64,000 nt of DNA. It comes from Bradyrhizobium manausense (lineage in GTDB: Bacteria > Pseudomonadota > Alphaproteobacteria > Rhizobiales > Xanthobacteraceae). This document shows positions 1 through 8,035 of this stretch, piece after piece. Every line of letters begins with the position of its first letter. Position 1 is the first letter of the stretch. The notes beneath the pieces were generated by a model. The model did no database searches, was not told the origin of the DNA, and saw nothing but the letters and a program-made list of their open reading frames with translations. The position numbers and the translations under genes are program-made. Where the stretch lies: assembly GCF_018130615.1 (NCBI RefSeq), contig NZ_JAFCKB010000004.1:411699-475698 (forward strand), written 5' to 3'.

Positions 1-444
1 GAGTTTGGGATCACTGAGGCCAGACGCATACTCGGCGAGGTCTTTGCGCCCTGGATCCAGGATCTCAACCTCTCCGTGGAGCGCATCGAGCACGTGCCGC
101 CCCCCGATGCGCAGGACTGGCAACCGGGCGCGCTGCTCCGCATGCCGTTCTCCGAGCGGTTGTGCCGCAATGGCGGCGTGGTCTGCGGTCAGGCGCTGAT
201 GGCACTGGCCGATACCGCGATGGTGATCGCCAACCTTGCCGCCAACCGCGGCTATCGTCCGATGACGACGGTGGACCAGACCACGCATTTCATGCGCGCG
301 GTCTCCTCATCGGACGTGCTCGCCGATGCCCGCGTGGTGCGGCTCGGACGCACCATGAGCTTTGGCCGCGTCACCCTGCTCTCCGCCGCCGACAACAAGC
401 AGATCGCGATGGTGTCGAGCGCATTCGCCATGCTGCCCGGCTGA
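1..444 (+). CDS. PaaI-type hotdog thioesterase, 5' end cut by window edge
   Basis: The frame is open from base 1 and ends with TGA at 442-444, so the gene begins upstream; about 147 residues are visible. The central run with GGVVCGQALMALADTAM is the hotdog-helix region of PaaI/YigI-like acyl-CoA thioesterases, in which the acidic residue of the ALADTA segment is normally catalytic. It is followed by the DQTTHFMRAV strand and a C-terminal strand ending SSAFAMLPG, as expected for this fold. These enzymes hydrolyse acyl- or aryl-CoA thioesters in the cytoplasm; the substrate cannot be told. A GTG at 76 could be called as a start, but homology-like sequence continues upstream of it, so the partial reading is preferred. 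Confidence 0.75.
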   Translation, partial: EFGITEARRILGEVFAPWIQDLNLSVERIEHVPPPDAQDWQPGALLRMPFSERLCRNGGVVCGQALMALADTAMVIANLAANRGYRPMTTVDQTTHFMRAVSSSDVLADARVVRLGRTMSFGRVTLLSAADNKQIAMVSSAFAMLPG

Positions 445-445
445 G

Positions 446-504
446 CGTCATCCGAAACGAAGAGAGCCGCGTGAGCGCAAAGCGCACCGCGGCTCTCGAT
501 GACG
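446..504. repeat. Inverted repeat / terminator hairpin
   Basis: CGTCATC at 446-452 pairs with GATGACG at 498-504, and inside it a perfect 10-bp stem GAGAGCCGCG (462-471) pairs with CGCGGCTCTC (488-497). It lies between the convergent thioesterase and HdeA-like genes. It can act as a bidirectional terminator, and its GTCAT...ATGAC ends match the other intergenic palindromes in this window. Confidence 0.7.
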
Positions 505-563
505 ATCGTATCGAATCAACAGACCGAGGCGCGATCGCGCCTCGGTCGAGACGCTTCCGAAAA

Positions 564-857
564 TTACTTGCCGAGGATTTCGTCGGCCGCGGTGACGACG
601 CTGACGGTCGGATTCTTTCCGCAATAGGCACCGAACTTCTTGGCGTTCTCGATGAACACCTCGGTGTCGATGATCGCGTTGTCCTCGTCGCCCTTGTACC
701 AGCCATCCATCCAGGTCAACACGACCGCGATGTTGTCTTCGCCGCTCTCCAGGAATTGCTTGCAAGTCATGGTCGAGAGGTCCCACTTGACCGCGTGAGC
801 GGGCACCGACGACAGCGAGAGCGCTGCGGCGAACAGAAGCGAAAGCGTGGTCTTCAT
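564..857 (-). CDS. HdeA-like small periplasmic protein
   Basis: 97 residues with a clear N-terminal signal peptide (MKTTLSLLFAAALSLSSVPAHA, cleavage expected after AHA), so the mature protein is periplasmic. The mature part has two cysteines (TCKQFL and YCGKNP) framing a short helical domain, the arrangement of the HdeA/HdeB acid-stress chaperone family, where they form a disulfide. The start at 857 is chosen because GGAG lies 8 nt upstream; an in-frame ATG at 869 has no such site and would spoil the signal peptide. It is a single gene, convergent with the thioesterase. The acid-chaperone function is inferred from family resemblance only. Confidence 0.7.
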   Translation of the reverse strand: MKTTLSLLFAAALSLSSVPAHAVKWDLSTMTCKQFLESGEDNIAVVLTWMDGWYKGDEDNAIIDTEVFIENAKKFGAYCGKNPTVSVVTAADEILGK

Positions 858-1076
858 TGGAATCTCCATCGGCGCGTAACGCCATAAAGGAAAGGCTTGG
901 GGATAAACTCGGCGGGAAGCAACTCGCTCGAACTGATGCGGTGAACCATGTTCGAGGCGGACGCCGCTGTTCGTCGCGCTGGTCATCGCGGCGCTGGGCT
1001 GGCGTCGCCTGCGTCTTATCACGCAATCATCATCGCGTTGTGGACACGATGCGAACGCTCGTTCACATGACACACA

Positions 1077-1319
1077 TTATTGCACGAAGGCGAGGCCGAT
1101 GCGCCGCTCGCTGCGCCAGACGGCGCGGCAACTCCGCCTGAAATTATCACGCGCGATCGAGAGGGTGAACGATTGCGGTAATGCGACAGGACTGTCGAGA
1201 TCTATTGCCGCTCCGCCTTCCGATATGTTTCGCACCGTACACGCTACACCCCTATTTTCGTAGGTGATCGTGCCGCCCTTGAAGACCCTGTGACGTTGCG
1301 CTGCACGTTTCTCGGTCAT
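1077..1319 (-). CDS. PilZ-domain protein
   Basis: 80 residues forming little more than one PilZ domain. The N-terminal RAAQRHRVFKGG carries the RxxxR c-di-GMP-binding motif and the NISEGGAAI segment matches the (D/N)xSxxG motif, so ligand binding is plausible. The chosen start (MTEKRAAQR) places the RxxxR motif near the N terminus, as usual for single-domain PilZ proteins; the frame stays open further upstream. Such proteins link cyclic di-GMP to motility, polysaccharide or gene control; no partner is visible next to it. Confidence 0.7.
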   Translation of the reverse strand: MTEKRAAQRHRVFKGGTITYENRGVACTVRNISEGGAAIDLDSPVALPQSFTLSIARDNFRRSCRAVWRSERRIGLAFVQ

Positions 1320-1595
1320 CGACGCTAATCCATAATGGCGATTGAAAATTAGTGCATAGAAATTACGTTGAACTAAACTCAATACTGGCGCTCCTTGCAC
1401 AGCGCTTCAGACTTCGTTTACGACGCTGAGGCGACCGCGCTGCAACGTCACGAGGGTGATAATCGAAAGCGCAGACCAACTGACCGACATTGTCGGACGT
1501 GATCTCCCGAAGACAAAAAGCCTAAACCGCCGGCATCGCCGCCCCGACTCGCCCGAGGGCGAAGTAGACATCTCCGCTCGGCCGGCCGCTTCGCT

Positions 1596-1829
1596 CTATT
1601 TCGGCTTCTTCGCGGGCTCGCTCGGACGCGCCCCGCTCCACGGGTCGTACTTTTCCTTGGACTCCGGAATGCGCTCGAGCGCGGCCTTGTAGGCCTTCTC
1701 ATCGACCTTGGGCTTGCTGTCGGCCTTGGCGCCGCCCTCGTTGGCGTGGCGCCGGCCGCCGCCCATCTGCGCCTGCGCCGAAGCAACCGTCAGCGCCAGC
1801 ACTGCGGCCGCTATGGCCAAAATCCTCAT
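1596..1829 (-). CDS. Small secreted protein of unknown function
   Basis: 77 residues starting MRILAIAAAVLALTVASAQA, a clear signal peptide, followed by a short hydrophilic Lys/Pro-rich tail with YDPWSGARP near the C terminus. GAGAGGGA lies about 8 nt upstream of the ATG at 1829, which decides the start over the ATG at 1847. I recognise no domain. It is probably exported to the periplasm. The upstream neighbour on the other strand is a lipoprotein gene. Confidence 0.55.
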   Translation of the reverse strand: MRILAIAAAVLALTVASAQAQMGGGRRHANEGGAKADSKPKVDEKAYKAALERIPESKEKYDPWSGARPSEPAKKPK

Positions 1830-1981
1830 TCGCGCAATCCCTCTCATCCAAAGCACAAACTAGCCTGCAATCCGGTATTGGCAAATGCGGCTTGTAGCAC
1901 CCCTTCAGCAAATGTTGATCGGGCGAGACTTCGTCCCGCCGGATTCGCGCCTATCTGTTGGTCCGCAGGGGATCTTCTCGA

Positions 1982-2386
1982 ATGTTGCGGATTGTTGCTC
2001 ATCTGGCGCTGCTCGCCGCCGCGCTCGCACTCGGCGCGTGCGGCTTTGCCGACAGCCGCGCGCCGGTGCCCGACTTCATGCGCCTCAAGGAGGCCGAGCA
2101 GCCTCCGCCTGAACCGCCGCCCGACGTCAAGCGCGTGGTCCGCGAGCAGATCGAAGTGGTCTTCCTCAACACCTCCTATCCGCGCGAGGTGCAAGTCGCC
2201 CTGCCCCATCATGAAGTCCGCGGAACGGGCTGGACCGCCTGCGTCCGCGCGCAACTCACCTCGGCCACCGGTTCGGCGCTGGGCACCCAGACCTACATCG
2301 TGACGATCAATGGCGGAAAGGTCATCGACCGGCGGCGCGCCGAAGCCGACGACATCTGCGGCTCGGAAGCCTACCAGCCGATCTAG
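1982..2386 (+). CDS. Putative lipoprotein
   Basis: 134 residues. The N terminus MLRIVAHLALLAAALALGAC ends in the lipobox LGAC, so lipidation of Cys20 is expected. It is followed by a Pro/Glu-rich linker (EQPPPEPPPDV) and a domain with two more cysteines (TACVRAQL and DICGSEAY) that may form a disulfide. The start at 1982 is preferred because it puts the hydrophobic segment at the N terminus; the frame extends to a GTG/ATG at 1958. The function is unknown. Confidence 0.6.
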   Translation: MLRIVAHLALLAAALALGACGFADSRAPVPDFMRLKEAEQPPPEPPPDVKRVVREQIEVVFLNTSYPREVQVALPHHEVRGTGWTACVRAQLTSATGSALGTQTYIVTINGGKVIDRRRAEADDICGSEAYQPI

Positions 2387-2499
2387 CGATGAATAAGTGC
2401 CACACGACACCCGGTTCCGGGAAAAACCTGTAAATCAGCCGGAACGATCGTCGCCTCCCATTCTTGTTACCGCCGAGGGCAGTTTCGGAGGAGGACAGG

Positions 2500-2829
2500 A
2501 TGAGGACGTTCACGATTGCACTGTTGGCCGGTGTCGGGGCTCTCGCGGCGGCGACCAGCGCGAAGGCTGCGGATCTTTACACCACCAGCGAATACACCAG
2601 CCCCGACCTCATTCAGGAGGTCCGGCTCGTTTGCGATGACGCCGGCAATTGCTATCGCACCCATGGCGGCGCGCGCGTGATCGTGCGCGACTCCTATGCG
2701 AGGATGCCGCGCGAACGCTATTACGAGCGTCGCACCTATCGCGACTGGGACGACGGCCCGCGCGCCGGCGTCGGCATTCGCGCGCCCGGCGTGAGCGTCG
2801 GAGTCGGTGTCGGCGACGACCGCTGGTAA
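2500..2829 (+). CDS. Small secreted protein, Arg/Gly-rich C terminus
   Basis: 109 residues. The signal peptide is MRTFTIALLAGVGALAAATSAKA; the mature part has a Cys pair (VCDDAGNCYRTHGG), then a tyrosine/arginine-rich stretch and a repetitive tail of G-V-G units (GVGIRAPGVSVGVGVG). A strong GGAGGAGGAC sequence lies just before the ATG at 2500. Similar small periplasmic proteins are common in Bradyrhizobium; no function is known to me. Confidence 0.6.
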   Translation: MRTFTIALLAGVGALAAATSAKAADLYTTSEYTSPDLIQEVRLVCDDAGNCYRTHGGARVIVRDSYARMPRERYYERRTYRDWDDGPRAGVGIRAPGVSVGVGVGDDRW

Positions 2830-2843
2830 GCAATACAGCATGA

Positions 2844-2883
2844 CGGACGGGACCGGACGAGTGAGTTCGTCCGGACCCGTCCG
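2844..2883. terminator. Bidirectional hairpin terminator
   Basis: A long stem made of CGGACGGG-A-CCGGACGA pairing with TCGTCCGG-A-CCCGTCCG around a GTGAGT loop. It lies between the convergent small secreted protein gene (ends 2829) and the AhpD-like gene (ends 2905), so it can serve both. Confidence 0.7.
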
Positions 2884-2904
2884 CTTGACTTGACGGCAGA
2901 TCAG

Positions 2905-3261
2905 TCAGGCAGCGACCGTCTGCCGCTGGAACTGCTCATATGCCGCGATCGCATCCGCGGCATACATCAAGGATGGGCCACCACCCATGTAGACGGCCAT
3001 GCCAAGGGCCTCCTCAATCTCTTCGCGCGTCGCGGCAAGCTTGACGAGCGCCTCGGCGTGAAATCCGATACAGCCGTCGCAATGCGCAGCGACGCCGAGC
3101 GCAAGCGCGATCAGTTCCTTGGTTTTCTTGTCCAGCGCGCCGTCGCGCGTGGCCGCCTGAGCAAGCGCGGTAAATCCCTTCATCGTGTCAGGGATGTCGT
3201 TGCGCAGCTTCCTCAGATTGGCGGAGATATTCCTTGTGATGTCGACATAGTTCTTGTCCAT
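2905..3261 (-). CDS. AhpD-like carboxymuconolactone decarboxylase-family protein
   Basis: 118 residues forming one CMD/AhpD core. The motif CDGCIGFHAEAL places Cys61, Cys64 and His68 in the CxxCxxxH arrangement used by AhpD-type alkylhydroperoxidases for peroxide or disulfide chemistry. GAGGG precedes the ATG at 3261. It lies only 11 nt behind the RND pump gene and so is probably the last gene of the regulator-adaptor-pump operon starting at 7941. This would place a thiol-active enzyme under a persulfide-sensing repressor. The exact reaction is unknown. Confidence 0.75.
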   Translation of the reverse strand: MDKNYVDITRNISANLRKLRNDIPDTMKGFTALAQAATRDGALDKKTKELIALALGVAAHCDGCIGFHAEALVKLAATREEIEEALGMAVYMGGGPSLMYAADAIAAYEQFQRQTVAA

Positions 3262-3271
3262 CGGACCCTCG

Positions 3272-6200
3272 CTAGCTGGATTTGACTGTGGTCGAAGTCG
3301 CCTCGGACGGTGCGCGCAAGGCGATATAGATCGCGGGAATCACCAGCACGGTGAGCAGCGTTGACGACGCAAGCCCGAACAGAAGCGAGATCGCCAGTCC
3401 TTGAAAAATCGGATCGAGCAGGATGGTCGCGGCGCCGATCATGGCCGCAAGCGCGGTGAGAAGGATTGGCTTGAATCGAACTGCGCCAGCCTCCAGCACC
3501 ACCTCGCGAACCGACTTGCCCTCTCCACCGCTGTGCCGGATGAAGTCGACCAGCAGGATCGAGTTGCGCACGATGATGCCGGCCAGTGCGATGAAGCCGA
3601 TCATCGAGGTCGCGGTGAACGCCGCGCCCAACAGCCAGTGCCCGATCAAGATGCCGATCAGCGTGAGCGGAATCGGCGTCAGGATGACGAGTGGCAGACG
3701 GAAGCTCCTGAACTGGGCGACCACCAGCACGTAGATGCCGAGGATTGCAGCGCCGAAGGCCGCGCCCATGTCGCGGAAGGTCACCCAGGTAATTTCCCAT
3801 TCGCCGTCCCACAGCAGTGTGGGACGCGACTCGTCCGACGGCTGGCCGTGCAGGCTGATCGCAGGTTTCGCCAGCTTGCCCCAGTCATGGGCATCAACCC
3901 GATCCGCAACCGCCAGCATGCCGTAGAGTGGCGCCTCGAAGCGTCCCGCGAGCTCGGCCATCACCATGTCTGCAAAGCGCCCGTCACGGCGGAAGATTGT
4001 CGGTGAGCCCTCTTCGGTCGTCGCCTTCACGACCTGTCCGAGCTCCACCACCGTCTTGCTGCCGGGCAACGTATTGGCTGGCACGGGCGTAGAGGCCAGC
4101 GCCTCGTCCCAGACCAGGTCGCGCTTTCCGAGATGCACCGCGATCTCGATCGGATTGCGGTCCTCGCCGCGATGCGAATAGCCGATCGAGATGCCGCCGA
4201 ACAGCGCCTGGATCGTGTCGTAGACGTCACGCTGCTCGACGCCGAAGAATTCAAGCCGTTCCTGGTCGATCGAGAGCCGCAGCCGGGGCCGCTTCTCGCC
4301 GATGGAATCATCGATGTCGACGATGAAGGGCACCTCTGCGAAGATCTTCTTGAGTTCGGCCGTGACCGCACGACGCGTGGCGGCATCGGGACCGTAGATC
4401 TCGGCAAGCAGCGTCGAGAGCACCGGCGGCCCCGGCGGCACTTCCACCACCTTGATGCTGGTGCCCTTGGGTGGATCGAGCGTCTTCATCTTCTCGCGCA
4501 GCTCGAGCGCGATCTCGTGGCTGGCACGCTTGCGCTCGCCGCGCGCAGTCAGGTTGACCTGCACCTCGCCGAGTTCGGGCCGCTCACGCAAGTAGTAGTG
4601 CCGTACCAGGCCGTTGAAATTGAAGGGAGCCGGTGTGCCGGCGTAAGATTGCAACGAGGTGACCTCCGGCAATTGTCGCGCGAGCTCGGCCACGTCGAAC
4701 AGCATGCGCTCGGTCGCCTCCAGACTCGCCCCTTCCGGCAGGTCGATGACAACGGCGATCTCGGATTTGTTGTCGAACGGCAAAAGCTTGACCGTCACAG
4801 ACTTGGTCGCAAACAGCGTCATTGACAGCAGCGTCGCGATGCCGACACCGAGCAAGAATGTCCAGGCCGATCGCTTGCTCCGCACGATTGGCGTGGCGAA
4901 GCGCCGGTAGATCCGGCCGAGCCGACCCTCATCGTGCGTCGCATGGACCGGCGCAATGTCGCCCTTCGGCGCGAGCTTGAGCATCAGCCAGGGAGCCACC
5001 ACCATCGCGACGAAGAACGAGAACAGCATGGCCGCCGACGCATTGGCCGGAATCGGCGCCATGTAGGGCCCCATCAGGCCCGACACGAACAGCATCGGCA
5101 ACAGCGCGGCGACCACCGTCAACGTCGCGACGATGGTGGGGTTGCCGACTTCCGCCACCGCCTCGATGGTCGCCTGCAAGCGCGGCCGGCCGTCGCGCAT
5201 GCCCCAATGCCGCGCGATGTTCTCGACCACGACAATGGCGTCGTCGACGAGAATGCCGATCGAAAAAATCAGCGCGAACAGGCTGACCCGGTTGATGGTG
5301 TAGCCCATCAGGTTGGCGGCGAACATCGTCAGCAGGATCGTCGTGGGGATCACGACGAAGGTCACCAGAGCTTCGCGCCAGCCGATCGCAATCGCGATCA
5401 GGACCACAATTGAGATCGTCGCGAGCCCAAGGTGAAACAACAGCTCGTTGGCCTTCTCGTTGGCCGTCTCACCGTAGTCGCGCGTCACCGTCAGCTGGAC
5501 ATCCTCGGGGATCAGGCGGGACTTCAGCCCTTCGAGACGTTTGGCAATGTTCTCGGATACGACAACGGCATTGGCACCGGCGCGCTTGGCCAGCGCCAGG
5601 CTGACTGCAGGCATCCTCCCCCACTGTCCCCCGGTGTCGCGCGTATCCGTCCAGACTCGATGCTCGATCGTGCTCGGGCCGACGACGACGGAGGCGACGT
5701 CCTTGACGTAGACCGGCCGGCCGTCGCGGGTCGTGATGAGCAGCAATCCTATGTCGGGGATGCCCGACAGCGTCTGGCCCGCCGCGACGTTCCGCACGAT
5801 ACCGGCATCGCGGACCTGCCCCGCCAGGAATGAGCGATTGGCATCCTTCACCTTGGCCACGAGCTGCTGCAGCGTGATGCCGAACAGCGACAGCTTTTCC
5901 GGATCGGGCTCGACCCGGATCTGTTGCGGCGCGCCGCCGGAAACATAGGTCAAGCCGATATCGTCGACCTTCATCAGCTCCGCGCGCAGCTTGTCCGCAA
6001 GCTCGTAGAGGTCCTTGTCGGTCCAGCGGCTGGCCGCTTCCGGCTTGGGCGAGAGCGTCAGCACGGTCACCGCGACGTCATTGATGCCGCGACCGACGAT
6101 CAGCGGCTCGGGGATGCCGACGGGAACGCGATCGAGATTGGCGCGGATCTTTTCATGGACCCGAAGGATCGCGTCCTCGAACTTGGTGCCGACCAGAAAG

Positions 6201-6496
6201 CGCGCGGTCACCATCACGCGGTCGTCCTCGGTCTGGCTATAGACGTGCTCGACGCCGTCGATGCCCTTGACGATCGATTCCAGCGGCTTTGTCACCAGCT
6301 CGACAGCGTCCGGTCCGCGCAAACCATCGGCGGTGATGCGGATATCCACCATGGGAACGCTGATCTGCGGCTCCTCCTCGCGCGGGATCACCACGACGGC
6401 GATCAGCCCCACGACGAGTGCCGCAAGCAGGAACAAAGGTGTCAGCGGCGAAGCAATGGTCGATCTGGTCAACCGTCCTGACAGTCCGAGATTCAC
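3272..6496 (-). CDS. RND-family efflux permease (AcrB/HAE type)
   Basis: 1074 residues, the full length of an RND inner-membrane pump. A first TM segment (residues about 17-36) is followed by a large periplasmic loop, a TM bundle containing FSIGILVDDAIVVVENI (the paired Asp of TM4 used in proton relay), a second periplasmic loop and a final TM bundle. The start is GTG at 6496, overlapping the adaptor stop codon as GTGA, so translation is coupled. The adaptor is immediately upstream and no outer-membrane TolC-type gene is in the window. The substrate is unknown; operon placement behind a SqrR/BigR-type regulator suggests export of a sulfur-stress-related or toxic compound (inference). Confidence 0.9.
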   Translation of the reverse strand: MNLGLSGRLTRSTIASPLTPLFLLAALVVGLIAVVVIPREEEPQISVPMVDIRITADGLRGPDAVELVTKPLESIVKGIDGVEHVYSQTEDDRVMVTARFLVGTKFEDAILRVHEKIRANLDRVPVGIPEPLIVGRGINDVAVTVLTLSPKPEAASRWTDKDLYELADKLRAELMKVDDIGLTYVSGGAPQQIRVEPDPEKLSLFGITLQQLVAKVKDANRSFLAGQVRDAGIVRNVAAGQTLSGIPDIGLLLITTRDGRPVYVKDVASVVVGPSTIEHRVWTDTRDTGGQWGRMPAVSLALAKRAGANAVVVSENIAKRLEGLKSRLIPEDVQLTVTRDYGETANEKANELLFHLGLATISIVVLIAIAIGWREALVTFVVIPTTILLTMFAANLMGYTINRVSLFALIFSIGILVDDAIVVVENIARHWGMRDGRPRLQATIEAVAEVGNPTIVATLTVVAALLPMLFVSGLMGPYMAPIPANASAAMLFSFFVAMVVAPWLMLKLAPKGDIAPVHATHDEGRLGRIYRRFATPIVRSKRSAWTFLLGVGIATLLSMTLFATKSVTVKLLPFDNKSEIAVVIDLPEGASLEATERMLFDVAELARQLPEVTSLQSYAGTPAPFNFNGLVRHYYLRERPELGEVQVNLTARGERKRASHEIALELREKMKTLDPPKGTSIKVVEVPPGPPVLSTLLAEIYGPDAATRRAVTAELKKIFAEVPFIVDIDDSIGEKRPRLRLSIDQERLEFFGVEQRDVYDTIQALFGGISIGYSHRGEDRNPIEIAVHLGKRDLVWDEALASTPVPANTLPGSKTVVELGQVVKATTEEGSPTIFRRDGRFADMVMAELAGRFEAPLYGMLAVADRVDAHDWGKLAKPAISLHGQPSDESRPTLLWDGEWEITWVTFRDMGAAFGAAILGIYVLVVAQFRSFRLPLVILTPIPLTLIGILIGHWLLGAAFTATSMIGFIALAGIIVRNSILLVDFIRHSGGEGKSVREVVLEAGAVRFKPILLTALAAMIGAATILLDPIFQGLAISLLFGLASSTLLTVLVIPAIYIALRAPSEATSTTVKSS

Positions 6497-7518
6497 GGTT
6501 GCACCAACCGGTCGCCGGCATGGATGCCGGACAGGATTTCGAGCCCGTCAGGAAGCTCCGGCGTCGGCAAGCCGCGTCCACGTTGCACCGGGACGTCGAT
6601 CGTGACATCGCTTTTCCGGAGCTGGACGTAGTCGATGCCGAACCGGGTCGTCACATAGCTCGATGGGATAATGTAGGCCGGCCGCGTGCCGCCGGAGATC
6701 CAGACCCGCAGGCGGTCCCCGACGAAATATTCGCCGAGCCCTTCGACGGTCGCGTCCGCAATAACACGCCCTTCCTCGATCTGTGGATAGACGAGGTCGA
6801 TCAGGCCCCATTTCGAGGCCTCCCCCGCGAGCTCCGCGCCATCGATGCGGATCTTGTCGCCGGCCTTCAGGAAGCGCGCGTGGCGCTCCGGCACGCGCAA
6901 CCGCAACTTGAAATTCTGCTGGGCGACGGTCACGATCGGGTCGCCGGCGAGCACGACCGATCCCACGGTGATCAGCCGCTTCAACACGCGGCCATCGGCC
7001 GGCGCGAGCACCTGGCCCTGGTTGAGCTGCTCGTTGATGACGGCGCGTTCTGCGGCCTTCGCGCGCAGGCCGTTGTCGGCAACGTTGAGCGCGGTACGTT
7101 GCTCGTCGAGCTTGACGCGCGGCAGGATGCCGCGTTCGACCAGGCCTTCGGTGCGGGTGAAGTCGATCTGCGCCTGGTTGGCCTGCGCCTGGAGCGCTTC
7201 GATCTGGGCGTCGAGCGATTTCATCTGGAGGACGAGCTTTTCGTCACCGATGATCGCAATGGCCTGGCCGGCTGCGACGCGGTCGCCTTCCCTCACCTTG
7301 AGCTGTGCAACGGTGCCGCCGATGCGGCCTCGGGCGGGGACCACGCTGATACTCTCGACGGTGGCGAACACGGCCTTCTCGTCGATGACCGGCTGCTGCG
7401 CCACGGTCAACATTTCCGCGGCGGCTCGGGACCCCACCGGCACGCCGAGCGCGGCCAACAGCACTAGAAATCCGAGGCATCGCGTCAGATATTCCACGGG
7501 ATCCATCCGTGTCATCAT
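6493..7518 (-). CDS. RND periplasmic adaptor (membrane fusion protein)
   Basis: About 341 residues with an N-terminal hydrophobic segment (CLGFLVLLAALGVPVG). The biotinyl-lipoyl half-motifs follow (GGTVAQLKVREGDRVAAGQ and APADGRVLKRLITVGSVV), bracketing a coiled-coil hairpin rich in Ala/Gln/Glu, then a beta-barrel and a membrane-proximal domain ending GIHAGDRLVQP. Start choice is uncertain: ATGs at 7518, 7515 and 7506 and a GTG at 7530 are all in frame with no clear ribosome site. It bridges the RND permease to an outer-membrane channel. The gene is 4-nt coupled to the permease. Confidence 0.85.
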   Translation of the reverse strand: MMTRMDPVEYLTRCLGFLVLLAALGVPVGSRAAAEMLTVAQQPVIDEKAVFATVESISVVPARGRIGGTVAQLKVREGDRVAAGQAIAIIGDEKLVLQMKSLDAQIEALQAQANQAQIDFTRTEGLVERGILPRVKLDEQRTALNVADNGLRAKAAERAVINEQLNQGQVLAPADGRVLKRLITVGSVVLAGDPIVTVAQQNFKLRLRVPERHARFLKAGDKIRIDGAELAGEASKWGLIDLVYPQIEEGRVIADATVEGLGEYFVGDRLRVWISGGTRPAYIIPSSYVTTRFGIDYVQLRKSDVTIDVPVQRGRGLPTPELPDGLEILSGIHAGDRLVQP

Positions 7519-7620
7519 CAGGTTCACCACGCCGCAACGCGACGCCCTCTCATTTCATCGACATCTGGCGGGCGCGCGTTGATCTCGCGCAAAGCGCTCC
7601 TGCCCGCCGTTTCCTAGGCT

Positions 7621-7941
7621 TCATCGCGTCCTTGCGGACTTCGGTGCGCAAAACACCTGGTAGAGCGTCTTCAAGACCTCGCGGGCCGGCTCGCTGGCGA
7701 TCGAATAGAAGATGGTCTGCGCATCACGCCGCGAGGACACCAGGCCATCCTTGCGAAGGAGCGCAAGATGCTGGGACACCGTGGAATCCCTGAGATTCAG
7801 GAACTCGGCCAGCTCTCCAACCGAGCGCTCGCCGTCGATCAACTGGCAGATGATGAGAAGCCGGTGACGGCTGGAGAGCGCCTTAAGCAATTCGCTCGCC
7901 TGATCGGCCGCCCGCTCCATGACGTCGCTATCTATTTTCAT
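7621..7941 (-). CDS. bigR: SqrR/BigR-type ArsR-family persulfide-responsive repressor
   Basis: 106 residues with an ArsR winged helix (recognition helix around RDSTVSQHLALLRKDGL). The two cysteines are Cys32 (LLIICQL) and Cys98 (QVFCAPK). Their 66-residue spacing equals that of the Cys41/Cys107 and Cys42/Cys108 pairs of the sulfide sensors SqrR and BigR, which form a tetrasulfide bridge on exposure to persulfide and then release DNA. It is transcribed away from sqr across a 94-bp gap. Its predicted -10 leaves no leader, so the mRNA may be leaderless. It probably represses both flanking operons. Naming it bigR rather than sqrR is a convention only. Confidence 0.85.
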   Translation of the reverse strand: MKIDSDVMERAADQASELLKALSSRHRLLIICQLIDGERSVGELAEFLNLRDSTVSQHLALLRKDGLVSSRRDAQTIFYSIASEPAREVLKTLYQVFCAPKSARTR

Positions 7942-7944
7942 ACT

Positions 7945-7977
7945 TGCGTATATACGAACTTATGAATATATAGTCAA
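7945..7977. promoter_or_regulatory. Divergent bigR/sqr promoter with AT-rich palindromic operator
   Basis: On the minus strand TTGACT (7977-7972), 17 nt and TATATA (7954-7949) form a good -35/-10 pair whose start point falls at about the bigR ATG (7941). On the plus strand TTGCGT (7945-7950) with TATATA (7967-7972) or TATAGT (7969-7974) can serve sqr. The perfect palindrome CGTATATACG (7947-7956) and the flanking TATATA-N12-TATATA overlap both promoters, so one bound repressor would block both directions. Confidence 0.65.
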
Positions 7978-8035
7978 GCGCTGCGATACAGCCGGAACTG
8001 AACCGGCGGAGCAGCCTGATCCAACGGAGGTACCC

